64,000 bases of DNA from Streptomyces sp. SID12488. Lineage in GTDB: Bacteria > Actinomycetota > Actinomycetes > Streptomycetales > Streptomycetaceae. The notes below the pieces were generated by a model, which had not been told where the DNA came from, did not search any database, and was given only the letters and a program-made list of their open reading frames with translations. This document shows, piece by piece, positions 25,255 to 33,687 of the stretch; the stretch's first letter is position 1, and the number at the start of each line of letters is the position of its first letter. The translations under genes and the position numbers were made by a program. The stretch spans positions 1 to 64,000 of the forward strand of contig NZ_JAAGLT010000018.1 in the NCBI RefSeq assembly GCF_010548275.1, given 5' to 3'.

Positions 25255-26430
25255 ATGCGCACCCTCCTCCTTACCGGCCCCGGCGGCTCGGGCCGTACCA
25301 CCCTCGCCGCGGCCACCGCACTGACCGCGGCGCGCGACGGCACCCCCACCCTCGTCCTCAGCACCGACCGCACCGACACCCTCGGCGCCGCCCTCGGCAC
25401 CCCCACCGGCCCCACCCCCGTACCCGTACCGGGCACGCCCCACCTCACGGCCTGGCGTCCCGACGCCGCCGAACGCTTCCGCGCCGACCTCACCGCCTTC
25501 CAGGACCGCGCCGCGAACGTCCTCGACTTCCTCGGCGCCTCCCGGCTCGACCCCGAGGAACCCACGCCCCTCCCCGGCGCCGAGGAACTGGCCCTGCTGC
25601 GCGCCCTGCGCGACGCCGCGCTCTCGGAGGCGTACGACCTCCTGGTGGTCGACCTCCCGCCCACCGCGCAGGCGCTCGCCCTCCTCGCCCTCCCCGAGGA
25701 ACTCCGCCGCTATCTGCGCCGCCTCCTCCCGGCCGAACGCCAGGCCGCCCGCGCCCTGCGCCCCGTACTCGGCCGCCTCGCCGGCGTCCCGATGCCCACG
25801 GAGTGGCTGTACGAGGCCGCCGCCCGCTGGGACGTGGAACTGGCCGCCGTCACCGCGGTCGTCGAGGACCAGGACACCGTCGTACGACTGGTCGCCGAAC
25901 CCGGCCCGGCCGGCACCGACGCCGTACGCGCCGCCACCACCGGGCTCGCCCTGCGCGGCCTGCGCGCGGACGTGCTGCTCGCCAACCGTGTCCTGCCGGA
26001 GCCCTCGACCGACCCCTGGCTCGCCTCCGTCACCGCCCAGCAGCGCAAGTCGCTGGATGACTGGCAGGAGGCGTACGCCCTCCACCAGGTCCCGCACCTC
26101 GGACACGACCCGCGCGGCACCGACGACCTGGCCGCCCTCCGCACGCCCGCCGTCAACCGGACCCCCGTCACCGTCGAGTGGCCCGTCACCGACCACCTCG
26201 CCGACGACGGTGTGCTCGTCTGGCACATCCCGCTGCCCGGCGCGATACGCGACGAGCTCGACCTGGTCCGGCGCGGCGACGAACTCGTCGTCACCGTCGG
26301 CCCGTTCCGCCGTATCGTGCCGCTGCCCTCGGCACTGCGCCGCTGCACGGTGGCCGGCGCGGCCCTGCGCGACGGCGAGCTGAGGGTCCGTTTCGCGCCG
26401 GACCCGGATCTGTGGCCGCAGACCCGATGA
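25255..26430 (+). CDS. ArsA/GET3-like ATPase with degenerate P-loop
   Basis: This 391-residue protein belongs to the anion-transporting ATPase (ArsA/Get3) superfamily by overall layout: MRTLLLTGPGGSGRTT at the N-terminus, DLLVVDLPPTAQALALLALP corresponding to the DTxPTGHTLRLL signature, and a C-terminal beta-rich extension as in actinobacterial homologues. The deviant Walker A normally reads GKGGVGKT; here both lysines are lost (P and R), so ATP hydrolysis is doubtful. The frame is open 29 codons upstream, but the ATG at 25255 fits the promoter and the fold. It is next to an SRPBCC gene and upstream of glkA. Confidence 0.78.
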   Translation: MRTLLLTGPGGSGRTTLAAATALTAARDGTPTLVLSTDRTDTLGAALGTPTGPTPVPVPGTPHLTAWRPDAAERFRADLTAFQDRAANVLDFLGASRLDPEEPTPLPGAEELALLRALRDAALSEAYDLLVVDLPPTAQALALLALPEELRRYLRRLLPAERQAARALRPVLGRLAGVPMPTEWLYEAAARWDVELAAVTAVVEDQDTVVRLVAEPGPAGTDAVRAATTGLALRGLRADVLLANRVLPEPSTDPWLASVTAQQRKSLDDWQEAYALHQVPHLGHDPRGTDDLAALRTPAVNRTPVTVEWPVTDHLADDGVLVWHIPLPGAIRDELDLVRRGDELVVTVGPFRRIVPLPSALRRCTVAGAALRDGELRVRFAPDPDLWPQTR

Positions 26431-26487
26431 ACGGCGTACGTCCATTCGGGTACCGTCGGAGAGACGAACCGTAGTCAGGAGCCCGCC

Positions 26488-27003
26488 ATGAGCGAAGAGC
26501 GCCCCACATCCGAAACCGCTCGGGGGGACGCGGCCGACGAGGCACCGTACGAGACGCCCGTCTCCGACGCCGACGCCTGGGCGAAGGCCTGCGCCGAGGA
26601 CCTCGAAGCGGAGAAGGCGCGCCGCCGGGCCCGGTACGGCCAGCCGCCGGCCTCCGCCGTCGAGGAACTGCGCAAGCTGGTCGACGCCGTCTCGGAGAAG
26701 CTGTCGTCCCTGCAGTCACCGCTGCTCGGCGCGGTCGCCCAGGGCACCGCCCAGCAGGTGGTGCAGCAGGTCGTCCAGCAGGCGAAGGCGGCCGTCGAAC
26801 CGGTGATCGAACGCAACCCGGATGTCTTCGACCACCTGGCAGCCGCGGGCAACGAACTGCTCGCCGCCTACCGCTCGGCCGTCGTGTCCCAGGAACGCCG
26901 CTGGACGTCCCGGGAGGCCGACCGCGGAAAGAACCGGGGAGAGGGCAGGGGAGACGACCGGGGCGAGGGCACCGGCTCCGGCGAGCGCATCGACCTGGAC
27001 TGA
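26488..27003 (+). CDS. DUF5304-like hypothetical protein
   Basis: This 171-residue acidic, soluble protein has a helical middle (AVEELRKLVDAVSEKLSSL...VVQQVVQQAKAAVEPVIERNP) and a glycine/arginine-rich low-complexity tail. CAGGAGC precedes the ATG. It is the usual partner just upstream of glucokinase in streptomycetes and may share its transcript. No catalytic motif was seen. Confidence 0.72.
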   Translation: MSEERPTSETARGDAADEAPYETPVSDADAWAKACAEDLEAEKARRRARYGQPPASAVEELRKLVDAVSEKLSSLQSPLLGAVAQGTAQQVVQQVVQQAKAAVEPVIERNPDVFDHLAAAGNELLAAYRSAVVSQERRWTSREADRGKNRGEGRGDDRGEGTGSGERIDLD

Positions 27004-27117
27004 CACCCCCCGAATCACCTCACGCCGGGCCCGCCCACCGCACGGACGAAGGGCATCCGGCGACAGGGCCTCGGGTACGGTTGACCGTAGCGGGGCTCCA
27101 CCGAAACTGAGGGATTC

Positions 27118-28071
27118 ATGGGACTCACCATCGGCGTCGATATCGGCGGCACGAAGATCGCGGCCGGCGTGGTCGACGAGGAAGGCAACATCCTCTCGAC
27201 CCACCAGGTGCCGACCCCGGGCACGCCCGAGGGCATCGTGGACGCCATCGCCGCCGCCGTCGAGGGCGCACGCGCCGGGCACGAGATCGTGGGCGTCGGC
27301 ATCGGCGCCGCCGGATACGTGAACCGCCAGCGGTCCACGGTCTACTTCGCGCCCAACATCGACTGGCGCGAGGAACCGCTGAAGGACAAGGTCGAGGCCC
27401 GCGTGGGCCTGCCGGTCGTCGTCGAGAACGACGCGAACGCGGCGGCGTGGGGCGAGTACAAGTTCGGCGCGGGCAAGGGCCACCGCAACGTCATCTGCAT
27501 CACCCTGGGCACCGGCCTCGGCGGCGGCATCATCATCGGCAACAAGCTGCGCCGCGGTCACTTCGGCGTGGCCGCCGAGTTCGGCCACATCCGCGTGGTC
27601 CCGGACGGCCTGCTGTGCGGCTGCGGCAGCCAGGGCTGCTGGGAACAGTACGCGTCCGGGCGTGCCCTCGTCCGGTACGCGAAGCAGCGCGCCAACGCGA
27701 CCCCGGAGAACGCCGAGCTGCTCCTCTCCCTCGGCGACGGCACGCCCGAGGGCATCGAGGGCAAGCACATCTCGATGGCCGCGAGGCAGGGCGACGCGGT
27801 CGCCGTCGACTCGTACCGCGAACTGGCCCGCTGGGCCGGCTCTGGCCTCGCCGACCTGGCCTCCCTCTTCGACCCCTCCGCCTTCATCGTCGGCGGCGGC
27901 CTCTCGGACGAGGGCGAACTGGTCCTCGACCCCATCCGCAGGTCCTACAAGCGCTGGCTGGTGGGCGGCAACTGGCGCCCGGTGGCCGACGTCATCGCCG
28001 CCCAACTGGGCAACAAGGCAGGCATGGTGGGCGCGGCGGACCTGGCGAGAGAACCAGACCCGATCATGTAA
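27118..28071 (+). CDS. glkA: ROK-family glucokinase
   Basis: This 317-residue enzyme phosphorylates glucose and, in S. coelicolor, mediates glucose repression. The N-terminal phosphate motif is GVDIGGTKIAAGVV. The glucose-binding region holds VENDANAAAWGEYKFGAGK and AAEFGHI. The ROK zinc signature CGCGSQGCWEQYASG has its Cys ligands intact. TGAGGGATTC precedes the ATG. Gene order with the upstream hypothetical gene matches the streptomycete glkA locus. Confidence 0.95.
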   Translation: MGLTIGVDIGGTKIAAGVVDEEGNILSTHQVPTPGTPEGIVDAIAAAVEGARAGHEIVGVGIGAAGYVNRQRSTVYFAPNIDWREEPLKDKVEARVGLPVVVENDANAAAWGEYKFGAGKGHRNVICITLGTGLGGGIIIGNKLRRGHFGVAAEFGHIRVVPDGLLCGCGSQGCWEQYASGRALVRYAKQRANATPENAELLLSLGDGTPEGIEGKHISMAARQGDAVAVDSYRELARWAGSGLADLASLFDPSAFIVGGGLSDEGELVLDPIRRSYKRWLVGGNWRPVADVIAAQLGNKAGMVGAADLAREPDPIM

Positions 28072-28087
28072 ACACCCCCATACGTGC

Positions 28088-28132
28088 AGCTGCTCGCCGT
28101 TCCCTTCGCAGGGGGACGGCGAGCTGCTTTTT
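28088..28132 (+). terminator. Rho-independent terminator of glkA
   Basis: A 13-bp stem (agctgctcgccgt with acggcgagctgct) has one mismatch and is followed by a TTTTT tract. It ends 61 bases after the glkA stop. Confidence 0.85.
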
Positions 28133-28205
28133 AGGGGCGCGGGGCTGTGTCATCGTGCGGCTCCGCCGCGTGGGCGCGACAAGCCACAATGGGCCGCCAG
28201 ACGGC
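28132..28205. repeat. Intergenic repeat of the ggggcgcgggg family (partial)
   Basis: The sequence taggggcgcggggctgtg and later gcgcgacaagccac match the element at 2656-2690. A gcggctccgccgc hairpin lies between. No gene was seen. Confidence 0.5.
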
Positions 28206-28271
28206 CAACTACCGCACCTCCCACGGCGAGTTCCCGACATCCCCCTCACCCCACCTCCGTATCTTGACCAC

Positions 28272-29027
28272 ATGGCGACGAACCCTCCGCTCCCCAACCC
28301 CGCTACACACCCCGACGGTTCCGCCGTCGTCCGAGTCCTCAGCTACAACATCCGCTCGATGCGCGACGACACCACCGCCCTCGCCCGAGTCATCACCGCC
28401 TGCGCCCCCGACCTCGTCCTCATCCAGGAAGCCCCCCGCTTCTTCCGCTGGCGCAAGAAACTCTCCCGCCTCGCAGCGGCCTCCGGCCAGGTGCTCCTTT
28501 CCGGCGGCGCCACCGCCGCAGGCCCCGCCCTCCTCTGTTCGCTGCGCGCCACCGTCGAACGCACCGAGGACGTCCTTCTCCCGCTCACCCCCGGTCAGCA
28601 CCGCCGCGGCTTCGCGACGGCGGTCGTGCGCTTCGGGGGCGCCCGGCTCGGCGTACTGAGCTGTCACCTCAGCCTGCAGAAGGACGAGCGGTACGAGCAG
28701 TCCGGACTGCTCCTCGACCGCCTCGCCGCACTGGACGTACCGCACGCGGTCGCGGGCGGCGACCTCAACGAACGCCCAGCCGGCCGCAGTTTCCGGCGCC
28801 TGGCCACCGGCCTCCAGGACTGCTGGACCACGGCCCCCTGGGGTACGGAGTACACCTCGACGCCCACCGACCCGCACCAGCGGATCGACGCGATCCTGGC
28901 CACGCCCGGCATCGAGGTCCTCGGCTGCGGGGTGCCGACCGGCCTTCCGGGCGTGACGGAGACAGACCTGAGGGCGGCCACGGACCACCTTCCGGTCCTG
29001 GCGGCACTGCGTGTACCGGCATCCTGA
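28272..29027 (+). CDS. Endonuclease/exonuclease/phosphatase-fold protein
   Basis: This 251-residue protein of the DNase I-like fold has VLSYNIRSM (the first Asn ligand), LIQEAP (catalytic Glu), SCHLSLQ (His), GGDLNERPAG (Asp/Asn pair) and TDHLPVLA (catalytic Asp-His). All metal and phosphate ligands of the family are present. Substrate could be a phosphodiester in nucleic acid or lipid. There is a leaderless-type TATCTT 6 bases before the ATG. The last 18 or so codons are repeated, out of place, at 29092-29171. Confidence 0.85.
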   Translation: MATNPPLPNPATHPDGSAVVRVLSYNIRSMRDDTTALARVITACAPDLVLIQEAPRFFRWRKKLSRLAAASGQVLLSGGATAAGPALLCSLRATVERTEDVLLPLTPGQHRRGFATAVVRFGGARLGVLSCHLSLQKDERYEQSGLLLDRLAALDVPHAVAGGDLNERPAGRSFRRLATGLQDCWTTAPWGTEYTSTPTDPHQRIDAILATPGIEVLGCGVPTGLPGVTETDLRAATDHLPVLAALRVPAS

Positions 29028-29064
29028 GCCCAGCCCAGACCAGACCAGACCAGCCCAGCCCGCC
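29028..29064. repeat. Short tandem cccag/ccaga tract
   Basis: A run of cccag and ccaga 5-mers fills the gap directly after the endonuclease stop and before the duplicated tail. It may mark a slippage or recombination site. Confidence 0.55.
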
Positions 29065-29092
29065 CGGCGGAGTGCGGCGTCGAGAGGAGTTG

Positions 29093-29171
29093 CCTGAGGG
29101 CGGCCACGGACCACCTTCCGGTGCTGGCCGCCCTCAGAATCCCCGCGTCCCGGACATCCCCGATGCCATAG
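29093..29171 (+). pseudogene. Duplicated 3'-end fragment of the endonuclease/phosphatase gene
   Basis: Thirty bases are identical to 28967-28996. Beyond them the DNA differs, but the translated tail stays alike (LRAATDHLPVLAALRIPAS versus LRAATDHLPVLAALRVPAS) and continues to its own TAG. It keeps the reading frame but has no start. This looks like the displaced original end of the gene, left behind after recombination with a divergent allele. Confidence 0.75.
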
Positions 29172-29198
29172 AACATCCCCGGAGCCGGACAGTGGTCG

Positions 29199-29792
29199 TC
29201 AGACCACAGCCCCCCGCCCCGGATCCTCCTCGTCCTCCTCGCCCTTCATCCGCGTCACCAGCGTCGCGAACCCGCCGAGGAACCCGCCGATGCTCAGTGT
29301 CGTCAGCCACCAGGTCATGTCCCAGCCCAGCAGTACGGCGAGCATCAGCAGGACCGGACCGCCGAGCACCGCCAGCCAGGCGAACCGTGCGGTCGTGTCG
29401 GAGGACGGCAGCGCAGGCGGCTCCGGCGGTACGAAGTGGCCCTCGTCGTCATCGTCGAAGTCGTCCTCCGACGCGTCGGGGGACGTGTAGTCGCGTGGGC
29501 CGCCGACGCCCGGGGCGAAGGCGACGGAACTGCCCAGCGGCTTCGCGGGCTGCCCGTCGCCCTTGGCCACCTTGTCGGCGTTGCCCTTGGGGTCGGGGTC
29601 GACGGTGTCGTCGGTGTCCTCGTTCGTGTCCGGTTCGAGCAGCGCCAGATCCTCGATGGACTTGAACGGCTTGGCGCCGGGCGGGTCCGGTGGCTCGTCC
29701 CCGTACGCCTCCACGATCGCGGCAAACGCGGCCGCCTCGTCGAAGGGCACACCCTTCTCCTCCGGCTCGCGGTCGGAGTCGTGCTCAGCCAC
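29199..29792 (-). CDS. Acidic membrane protein, function unknown
   Basis: This 197-residue protein has an acidic, proline-rich cytoplasmic part (about 135 residues), two adjacent membrane helices (AWLAVLGGPVLLMLAVLLGWD and WWLTTLSIGGFLGGFATLV) and a short charged tail. The GTG at 29792 follows GGAAGGGA and overlaps the end of the hydrolase gene by 8 bases, so it is translationally coupled. No known domain was recognised. Confidence 0.78.
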   Translation of the reverse strand: MAEHDSDREPEEKGVPFDEAAAFAAIVEAYGDEPPDPPGAKPFKSIEDLALLEPDTNEDTDDTVDPDPKGNADKVAKGDGQPAKPLGSSVAFAPGVGGPRDYTSPDASEDDFDDDDEGHFVPPEPPALPSSDTTARFAWLAVLGGPVLLMLAVLLGWDMTWWLTTLSIGGFLGGFATLVTRMKGEEDEEDPGRGAVV

Positions 29793-30621
29793 CCGTGGCC
29801 GTCCCTTCCTGCTGCCCCACTTGGTCTCCCAGCCCCGCCGAGTCCTTCGACTCCTCGGACCCCTTGCCGGCCGCGGATGCGAGCCGGAGGACGAACGCGT
29901 GGCTCTCCTCGAAGATCCGGTCCGCATCATGGTCCAACGTCGCGACGTGGTAGCTCTGTTCCAGCACGATCTCCGTCACGTCCGTCGACGACACCCGGCT
30001 GAGCACCCGGGCCGAGTCGGCCGGCGGCACCACATGGTCGGCGCGGCTGTGCAGCAGCAACATCGGCTGGGTGACCTGCGGCAGCTCGGCGTCGACCAGG
30101 CGGTAGAACCTCCGCATCGAGTGCGCCGCGTGCAGCGGAACCCTGGGGTATCCGACCTCCGCGACGCCCTCCTTCTTTATGTCGCTCACGATGCCGGGCA
30201 CCGAGGGCACCAGATGACGCACCACCGGAAGGGCGTACGCGGCAAGACCGTGCACCTTGTTCGCCGGGTTGACGACCACGATGCCGCTGATCCGGTCGCC
30301 GTACCGCGCGGCGAGCCGCAGGGTGAGCGCGCCGCCCATCGACAGGCCGAAGACGAACACCTGGGTGCAGCGCTCCAGCAGGGCGCGCAGCTCACGGTCC
30401 ACCTCCGCGTACCAGTCCTGCCAGCCGGTGAGCTGCATGTCCTCCCAGCGTGTGCCGTGCCCGGGCAGCAGCGGCAGCGAGACGGTCAGGCCCCGCTCGG
30501 CGAGGTACTCCGCCCAGGGGCGCAACGACTGCGGGGAACCGGTGAAACCGTGGCAGAGGAGGACTCCGACCTCCCCGCCCTCATGGCGGTACGGCTCGGC
30601 TCCAGGAAGGACCGGCACCAT
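29785..30621 (-). CDS. Alpha/beta hydrolase (esterase / monoacylglycerol lipase type)
   Basis: This 278-residue hydrolase has HGFTGSPQS (oxyanion loop), the nucleophile in FGLSMGG, Asp in RADHVVPP and His in SYHVATLDHD, a complete triad as in Est30-like carboxylesterases. The ATG at 30621 is chosen over one five codons upstream (30636) because AGGAGA sits 5 bases before it. The next gene is coupled to its 3' end. Proximity to the PlsC acyltransferase hints at lipid remodelling, by context only. Confidence 0.87.
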   Translation of the reverse strand: MVPVLPGAEPYRHEGGEVGVLLCHGFTGSPQSLRPWAEYLAERGLTVSLPLLPGHGTRWEDMQLTGWQDWYAEVDRELRALLERCTQVFVFGLSMGGALTLRLAARYGDRISGIVVVNPANKVHGLAAYALPVVRHLVPSVPGIVSDIKKEGVAEVGYPRVPLHAAHSMRRFYRLVDAELPQVTQPMLLLHSRADHVVPPADSARVLSRVSSTDVTEIVLEQSYHVATLDHDADRIFEESHAFVLRLASAAGKGSEESKDSAGLGDQVGQQEGTATGG

Positions 30622-30792
30622 CGGTCTCCTGTTCATGGGGTGGGTGACTGGGGTGGGTGATCACGCATGGAAGCCACGAGGCTTCGAGGCGTACTTCACC
30701 GTACGCGACCGCACTGACACCGACCAGGGCCGTCGGGCTCTTTGGCAGCGCTGCGGGTTAAGGTCTGATCTACATACACAGGAGGCAGTCGG

Positions 30793-31548
30793 TTGTTGTA
30801 CGGCGCGATGAAGCTTTCCGTCGGGGTCCCGCTGAAGGTCGCCTTCAGGCCCTGGGTGGAAGGCCTGGAGAACGTTCCGGCCGACGGCCCGGCGATCCTG
30901 GCGAGCAATCACCTGTCCTTCTCCGACTCGTTCTTCCTCCCCGCGGTCCTCGACCGCAAGGTCACCTTCATCGCGAAGGCCGAGTACTTCACGACGCCCG
31001 GTCTCAAGGGCCGGATGACCGCCGCCTTCTTCAAGGGCGTCGGCCAGCTCCCGGTGGACCGCTCGGGGGCGCGCGGCGCGGGCGAGGCCGCGATCAGGAG
31101 CGGTGTCGAGGTCATCGAGCGCGGTGAGTTGTTCGGTATTTATCCGGAGGGCACGCGCTCGCCCGACGGCCGCCTCTACCGGGGCAAGCCCGGCGGCCTC
31201 GCGCGCGTGGCGCTGGCCACCGGGGCGCCGGTCGTCCCGGTGGCGATGATCGACACCGAGAAGATCCAGCCGCCGGGCAAGGTGATGCCCAAGCTGATGC
31301 GCCCGGGCATCCGCATCGGCAAGCCGCTCGACTTCAGCCGGTACCAGGGCATGGAACACGACCGTTTCGTACTCCGCGCCGTGACCGACGAGGTCATGTA
31401 CGAAATCATGAAGCTCTCCGGCCAGGAGTACGTCGACATCTACGCGTCGGCCGCCAAGCGCCAGATCGCGGAAGCGGTGAAGGCGGAGAAACTGGCGGAG
31501 AAGCAGGCGCAGAAGGCCCTGGAGAAGGAACGGTCGGGCACCAAGTAG
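30793..31548 (+). CDS. 1-acylglycerol-3-phosphate acyltransferase (PlsC family)
   Basis: This 251-residue membrane-associated acyltransferase of phosphatidic acid synthesis has the NHLSFSD motif (HxxxxD, catalytic), a downstream KGVGQLPVDR block and YPEGTRSPDG (substrate-binding). The C-terminus is a charged helix. The TTG at 30793 is preferred over ATG at 30808 because AGGAGG ends 7 bases before it. At the ATG the spacing would be 22. It is divergent from the hydrolase. Confidence 0.9.
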   Translation: MLYGAMKLSVGVPLKVAFRPWVEGLENVPADGPAILASNHLSFSDSFFLPAVLDRKVTFIAKAEYFTTPGLKGRMTAAFFKGVGQLPVDRSGARGAGEAAIRSGVEVIERGELFGIYPEGTRSPDGRLYRGKPGGLARVALATGAPVVPVAMIDTEKIQPPGKVMPKLMRPGIRIGKPLDFSRYQGMEHDRFVLRAVTDEVMYEIMKLSGQEYVDIYASAAKRQIAEAVKAEKLAEKQAQKALEKERSGTK

Positions 31549-31572
31549 CAGTACCTGGGGGCGGGTTCGGGG

Positions 31573-32892
31573 ATGGGCGGGGACATGGCCGTACGCGAGA
31601 GAGCCGTACGCGAGAGAGCCGTACGTGAGAAAGCCGTACGTGAGAAAGCCGGGCGTCCGAAGAGCATGCGGATGTCGGTCGAGCAGCCGCTGTGGCGTGC
31701 GCTGGCCGGGTACCGGGTGCTCACCATGCTGTACGCGGTGGGGTTCTTCGCCACCGCCTACGACGGGTTCCGGCGTCCCTGGGTCGCCGTCGCCTACTAC
31801 TGTGTCCTGTTCCTCTGGACCCTGCTCACCCTGCCCTGGGTGGCGAACGCGGCCAGCTGCACCAAGCGCTTCCTCGCCGCCGACCTCACGGTCGCCCTCG
31901 TCGGCATCCTCATCACGCCCCTCGCCGACACCCACGAACGCGTCCAGTCGGGCGGCCCGACCCTGCCGTCGATATGGACCGCGGGCGCCGTCCTGGCCTT
32001 CGCGATCAAGGGCGGCTGGCGCTGGGCGGCCTTCGCGTCGACGCTGGTCGCCGTGGTGAACCTGGTCGAGCGCGGCACCCCGGCCCGTGACACCGTCCAC
32101 AACGTGATCCTGGTGTGGGTCGCCTCCATCGCCATCGGGTACGTCGTCGAGGTCGCCCGCGCCTCCGAGCGCACCCTCGCCCGCGCCCTGGAGATCGAGG
32201 CCGCGACCCGCGAACGGGAGCGCCTCGCCCGGGACATCCACGACAGCGTCCTCCAGGTACTGGCGATGGTGCAGCGGCGCGGCGCCGTGCTCGGCGGCGA
32301 GGCCGGGGAACTGGGCCGGATGGCCGGCGAGCAGGAGGTCGCGCTGCGCGCCCTCGTCTCCGCCGGCCTCGTACCGGAGTCACGGGAGCAGCGGTACGCG
32401 GAGCCCGGGGCGCCGGGCACCGCCGTGCACGCGGCGGGAGAGTCCGCGCCGGACGCACTGGACGCGCCGGACCCGGTGGACCTGCGCACCCTGCTCGTCC
32501 CGTACGCCACCTCGACGATCACCCTCTCGGAGCCCGGCGCTCCCGTGCCGCTGGCCCGGGCCGCGGCGAAGGAGCTGGCCGCCGCGGTCGGCGCCGCCCT
32601 GGACAACGTACGGAAACATGCCGGGGAGGGGGCCCGGGCCTGGATCCTGGTCGAGGACGAGCCGGACTCCGTTGTCGTGACCGTGCGCGACGACGGGCCG
32701 GGCATCCCGGAGGGGCGGCTCGCGCAGGCCGAGGGCGAGGGGCGGCTAGGGGTGGCCCAGTCGATCCGCGGCCGGCTGCGTGACCTCGGCGGCGACGCCG
32801 AACTGATCTCGGTGCCGGGGCAGGGCACCGAGGTCGAACTGAAGGTACCGAAGGACACCAGAGCGGCACGGGGGAAGGCGGAGCGGCGATGA
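31573..32892 (+). CDS. Sensor histidine kinase (MacS-like)
   Basis: This 439-residue membrane sensor has an N-terminal cytoplasmic tail made of four AVRE(R/K) pentapeptides, then about five membrane helices (residues 45-195), a HisKA_3 dimerisation segment with the phospho-acceptor His near residue 223 in RDIHDSVLQVL, and an HATPase domain with DNVRKHA, VRDDGPGIPEG and GRLGVAQSIRGR. NarL-type kinases pair with LuxR-type regulators like the next gene, whose ATG overlaps this stop. Position matches the MacRS pair of S. coelicolor (reported to affect morphogenesis and actinorhodin), from memory. Confidence 0.9.
   Translation: MGGDMAVRERAVRERAVREKAVREKAGRPKSMRMSVEQPLWRALAGYRVLTMLYAVGFFATAYDGFRRPWVAVAYYCVLFLWTLLTLPWVANAASCTKRFLAADLTVALVGILITPLADTHERVQSGGPTLPSIWTAGAVLAFAIKGGWRWAAFASTLVAVVNLVERGTPARDTVHNVILVWVASIAIGYVVEVARASERTLARALEIEAATRERERLARDIHDSVLQVLAMVQRRGAVLGGEAGELGRMAGEQEVALRALVSAGLVPESREQRYAEPGAPGTAVHAAGESAPDALDAPDPVDLRTLLVPYATSTITLSEPGAPVPLARAAAKELAAAVGAALDNVRKHAGEGARAWILVEDEPDSVVVTVRDDGPGIPEGRLAQAEGEGRLGVAQSIRGRLRDLGGDAELISVPGQGTEVELKVPKDTRAARGKAERR
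31588..31647 (+). repeat. Four tandem 15-bp units in the kinase 5' coding region
   Basis: The unit gccgtacg(c/t)gaga(g/a)a is repeated four times in frame: two identical copies of one variant followed by two of another. It encodes AVRER-AVRER-AVREK-AVREK. Being in frame, copy-number change would lengthen or shorten the cytoplasmic tail without breaking the gene. Confidence 0.85.
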
Positions 32893-33614
32893 CGGCCACC
32901 GGGAACGAGAACAAGGGCATGAGCGGGGACGGGGAAGGGGAAGGACGCCAGAGCCCGCTACGGGTGATGGTGGTGGACGACCATCCCATGTGGCGCGACG
33001 CGGTCGCCCGCGACCTGGCCGAGTCCGGGTTCGACGTGGTCGCCACGGCGGGCGACGGCGAGCAGGCCGTACGCCGGGCCCGCGCTGTCACACCGGACGT
33101 CCTCGTCCTCGACCTGAACCTGCCGGCCAAACCCGGCGTCCAGGTCTGCAAGGAACTGGTCGGGTCCCACCCCGCCCTGCGTGTCCTGGTCCTCTCGGCG
33201 AGCGGCGAGCACGCCGACGTACTGGAGGCGGTGAAGTCGGGCGCGACCGGCTACCTGCTGAAGTCGGCCTCGACGGAGGAACTGGTGGACGCGGTGCGCC
33301 GTACGGCGGTCGGCGACCCGGTGTTCACCCCGGGTCTGGCCGGTCTGGTCCTCGGCGAGTACCGCCGGCTGGCCTCCGAGCCGGCCCCGGCCGCGGGCGC
33401 CGACGAGCCCAGGGCCCCGGAGCTCACCGACCGCGAGACGGAGGTGCTGCGGCTGGTGGCCAAGGGCCTCAGCTACAAGCAGATCGCCGAACGCCTGGTC
33501 ATCTCCCACCGCACGGTCCAGAACCACGTCCAGAACACCCTGGGCAAGCTGCAACTGCACAACCGGGTGGAACTGGTGCGGTACGCGATACAGCGTGGCC
33601 TGGACGACGAGTGA
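32889..33614 (+). CDS. NarL/LuxR-family response regulator (MacR-like)
   Basis: This 241-residue regulator has a receiver domain with the DD pair in MVVDDHP, the phosphorylation Asp near residue 75 in VLDLNLP and a late Lys in YLLKSAS, then a LuxR HTH domain (LTDRETEVLRLVAKGLSYKQIAERL). It overlaps the kinase stop by four bases. An alternative ATG ten codons downstream would drop a glycine-rich lead. Confidence 0.92.
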   Translation: MTATGNENKGMSGDGEGEGRQSPLRVMVVDDHPMWRDAVARDLAESGFDVVATAGDGEQAVRRARAVTPDVLVLDLNLPAKPGVQVCKELVGSHPALRVLVLSASGEHADVLEAVKSGATGYLLKSASTEELVDAVRRTAVGDPVFTPGLAGLVLGEYRRLASEPAPAAGADEPRAPELTDRETEVLRLVAKGLSYKQIAERLVISHRTVQNHVQNTLGKLQLHNRVELVRYAIQRGLDDE

Positions 33615-33687
33615 GAAGTCTCGACGCCGAGTGAGGCGCACGTCACACTGATCCTTCGTCAGGAACCCGCGGCGAAGGGACATTTCC

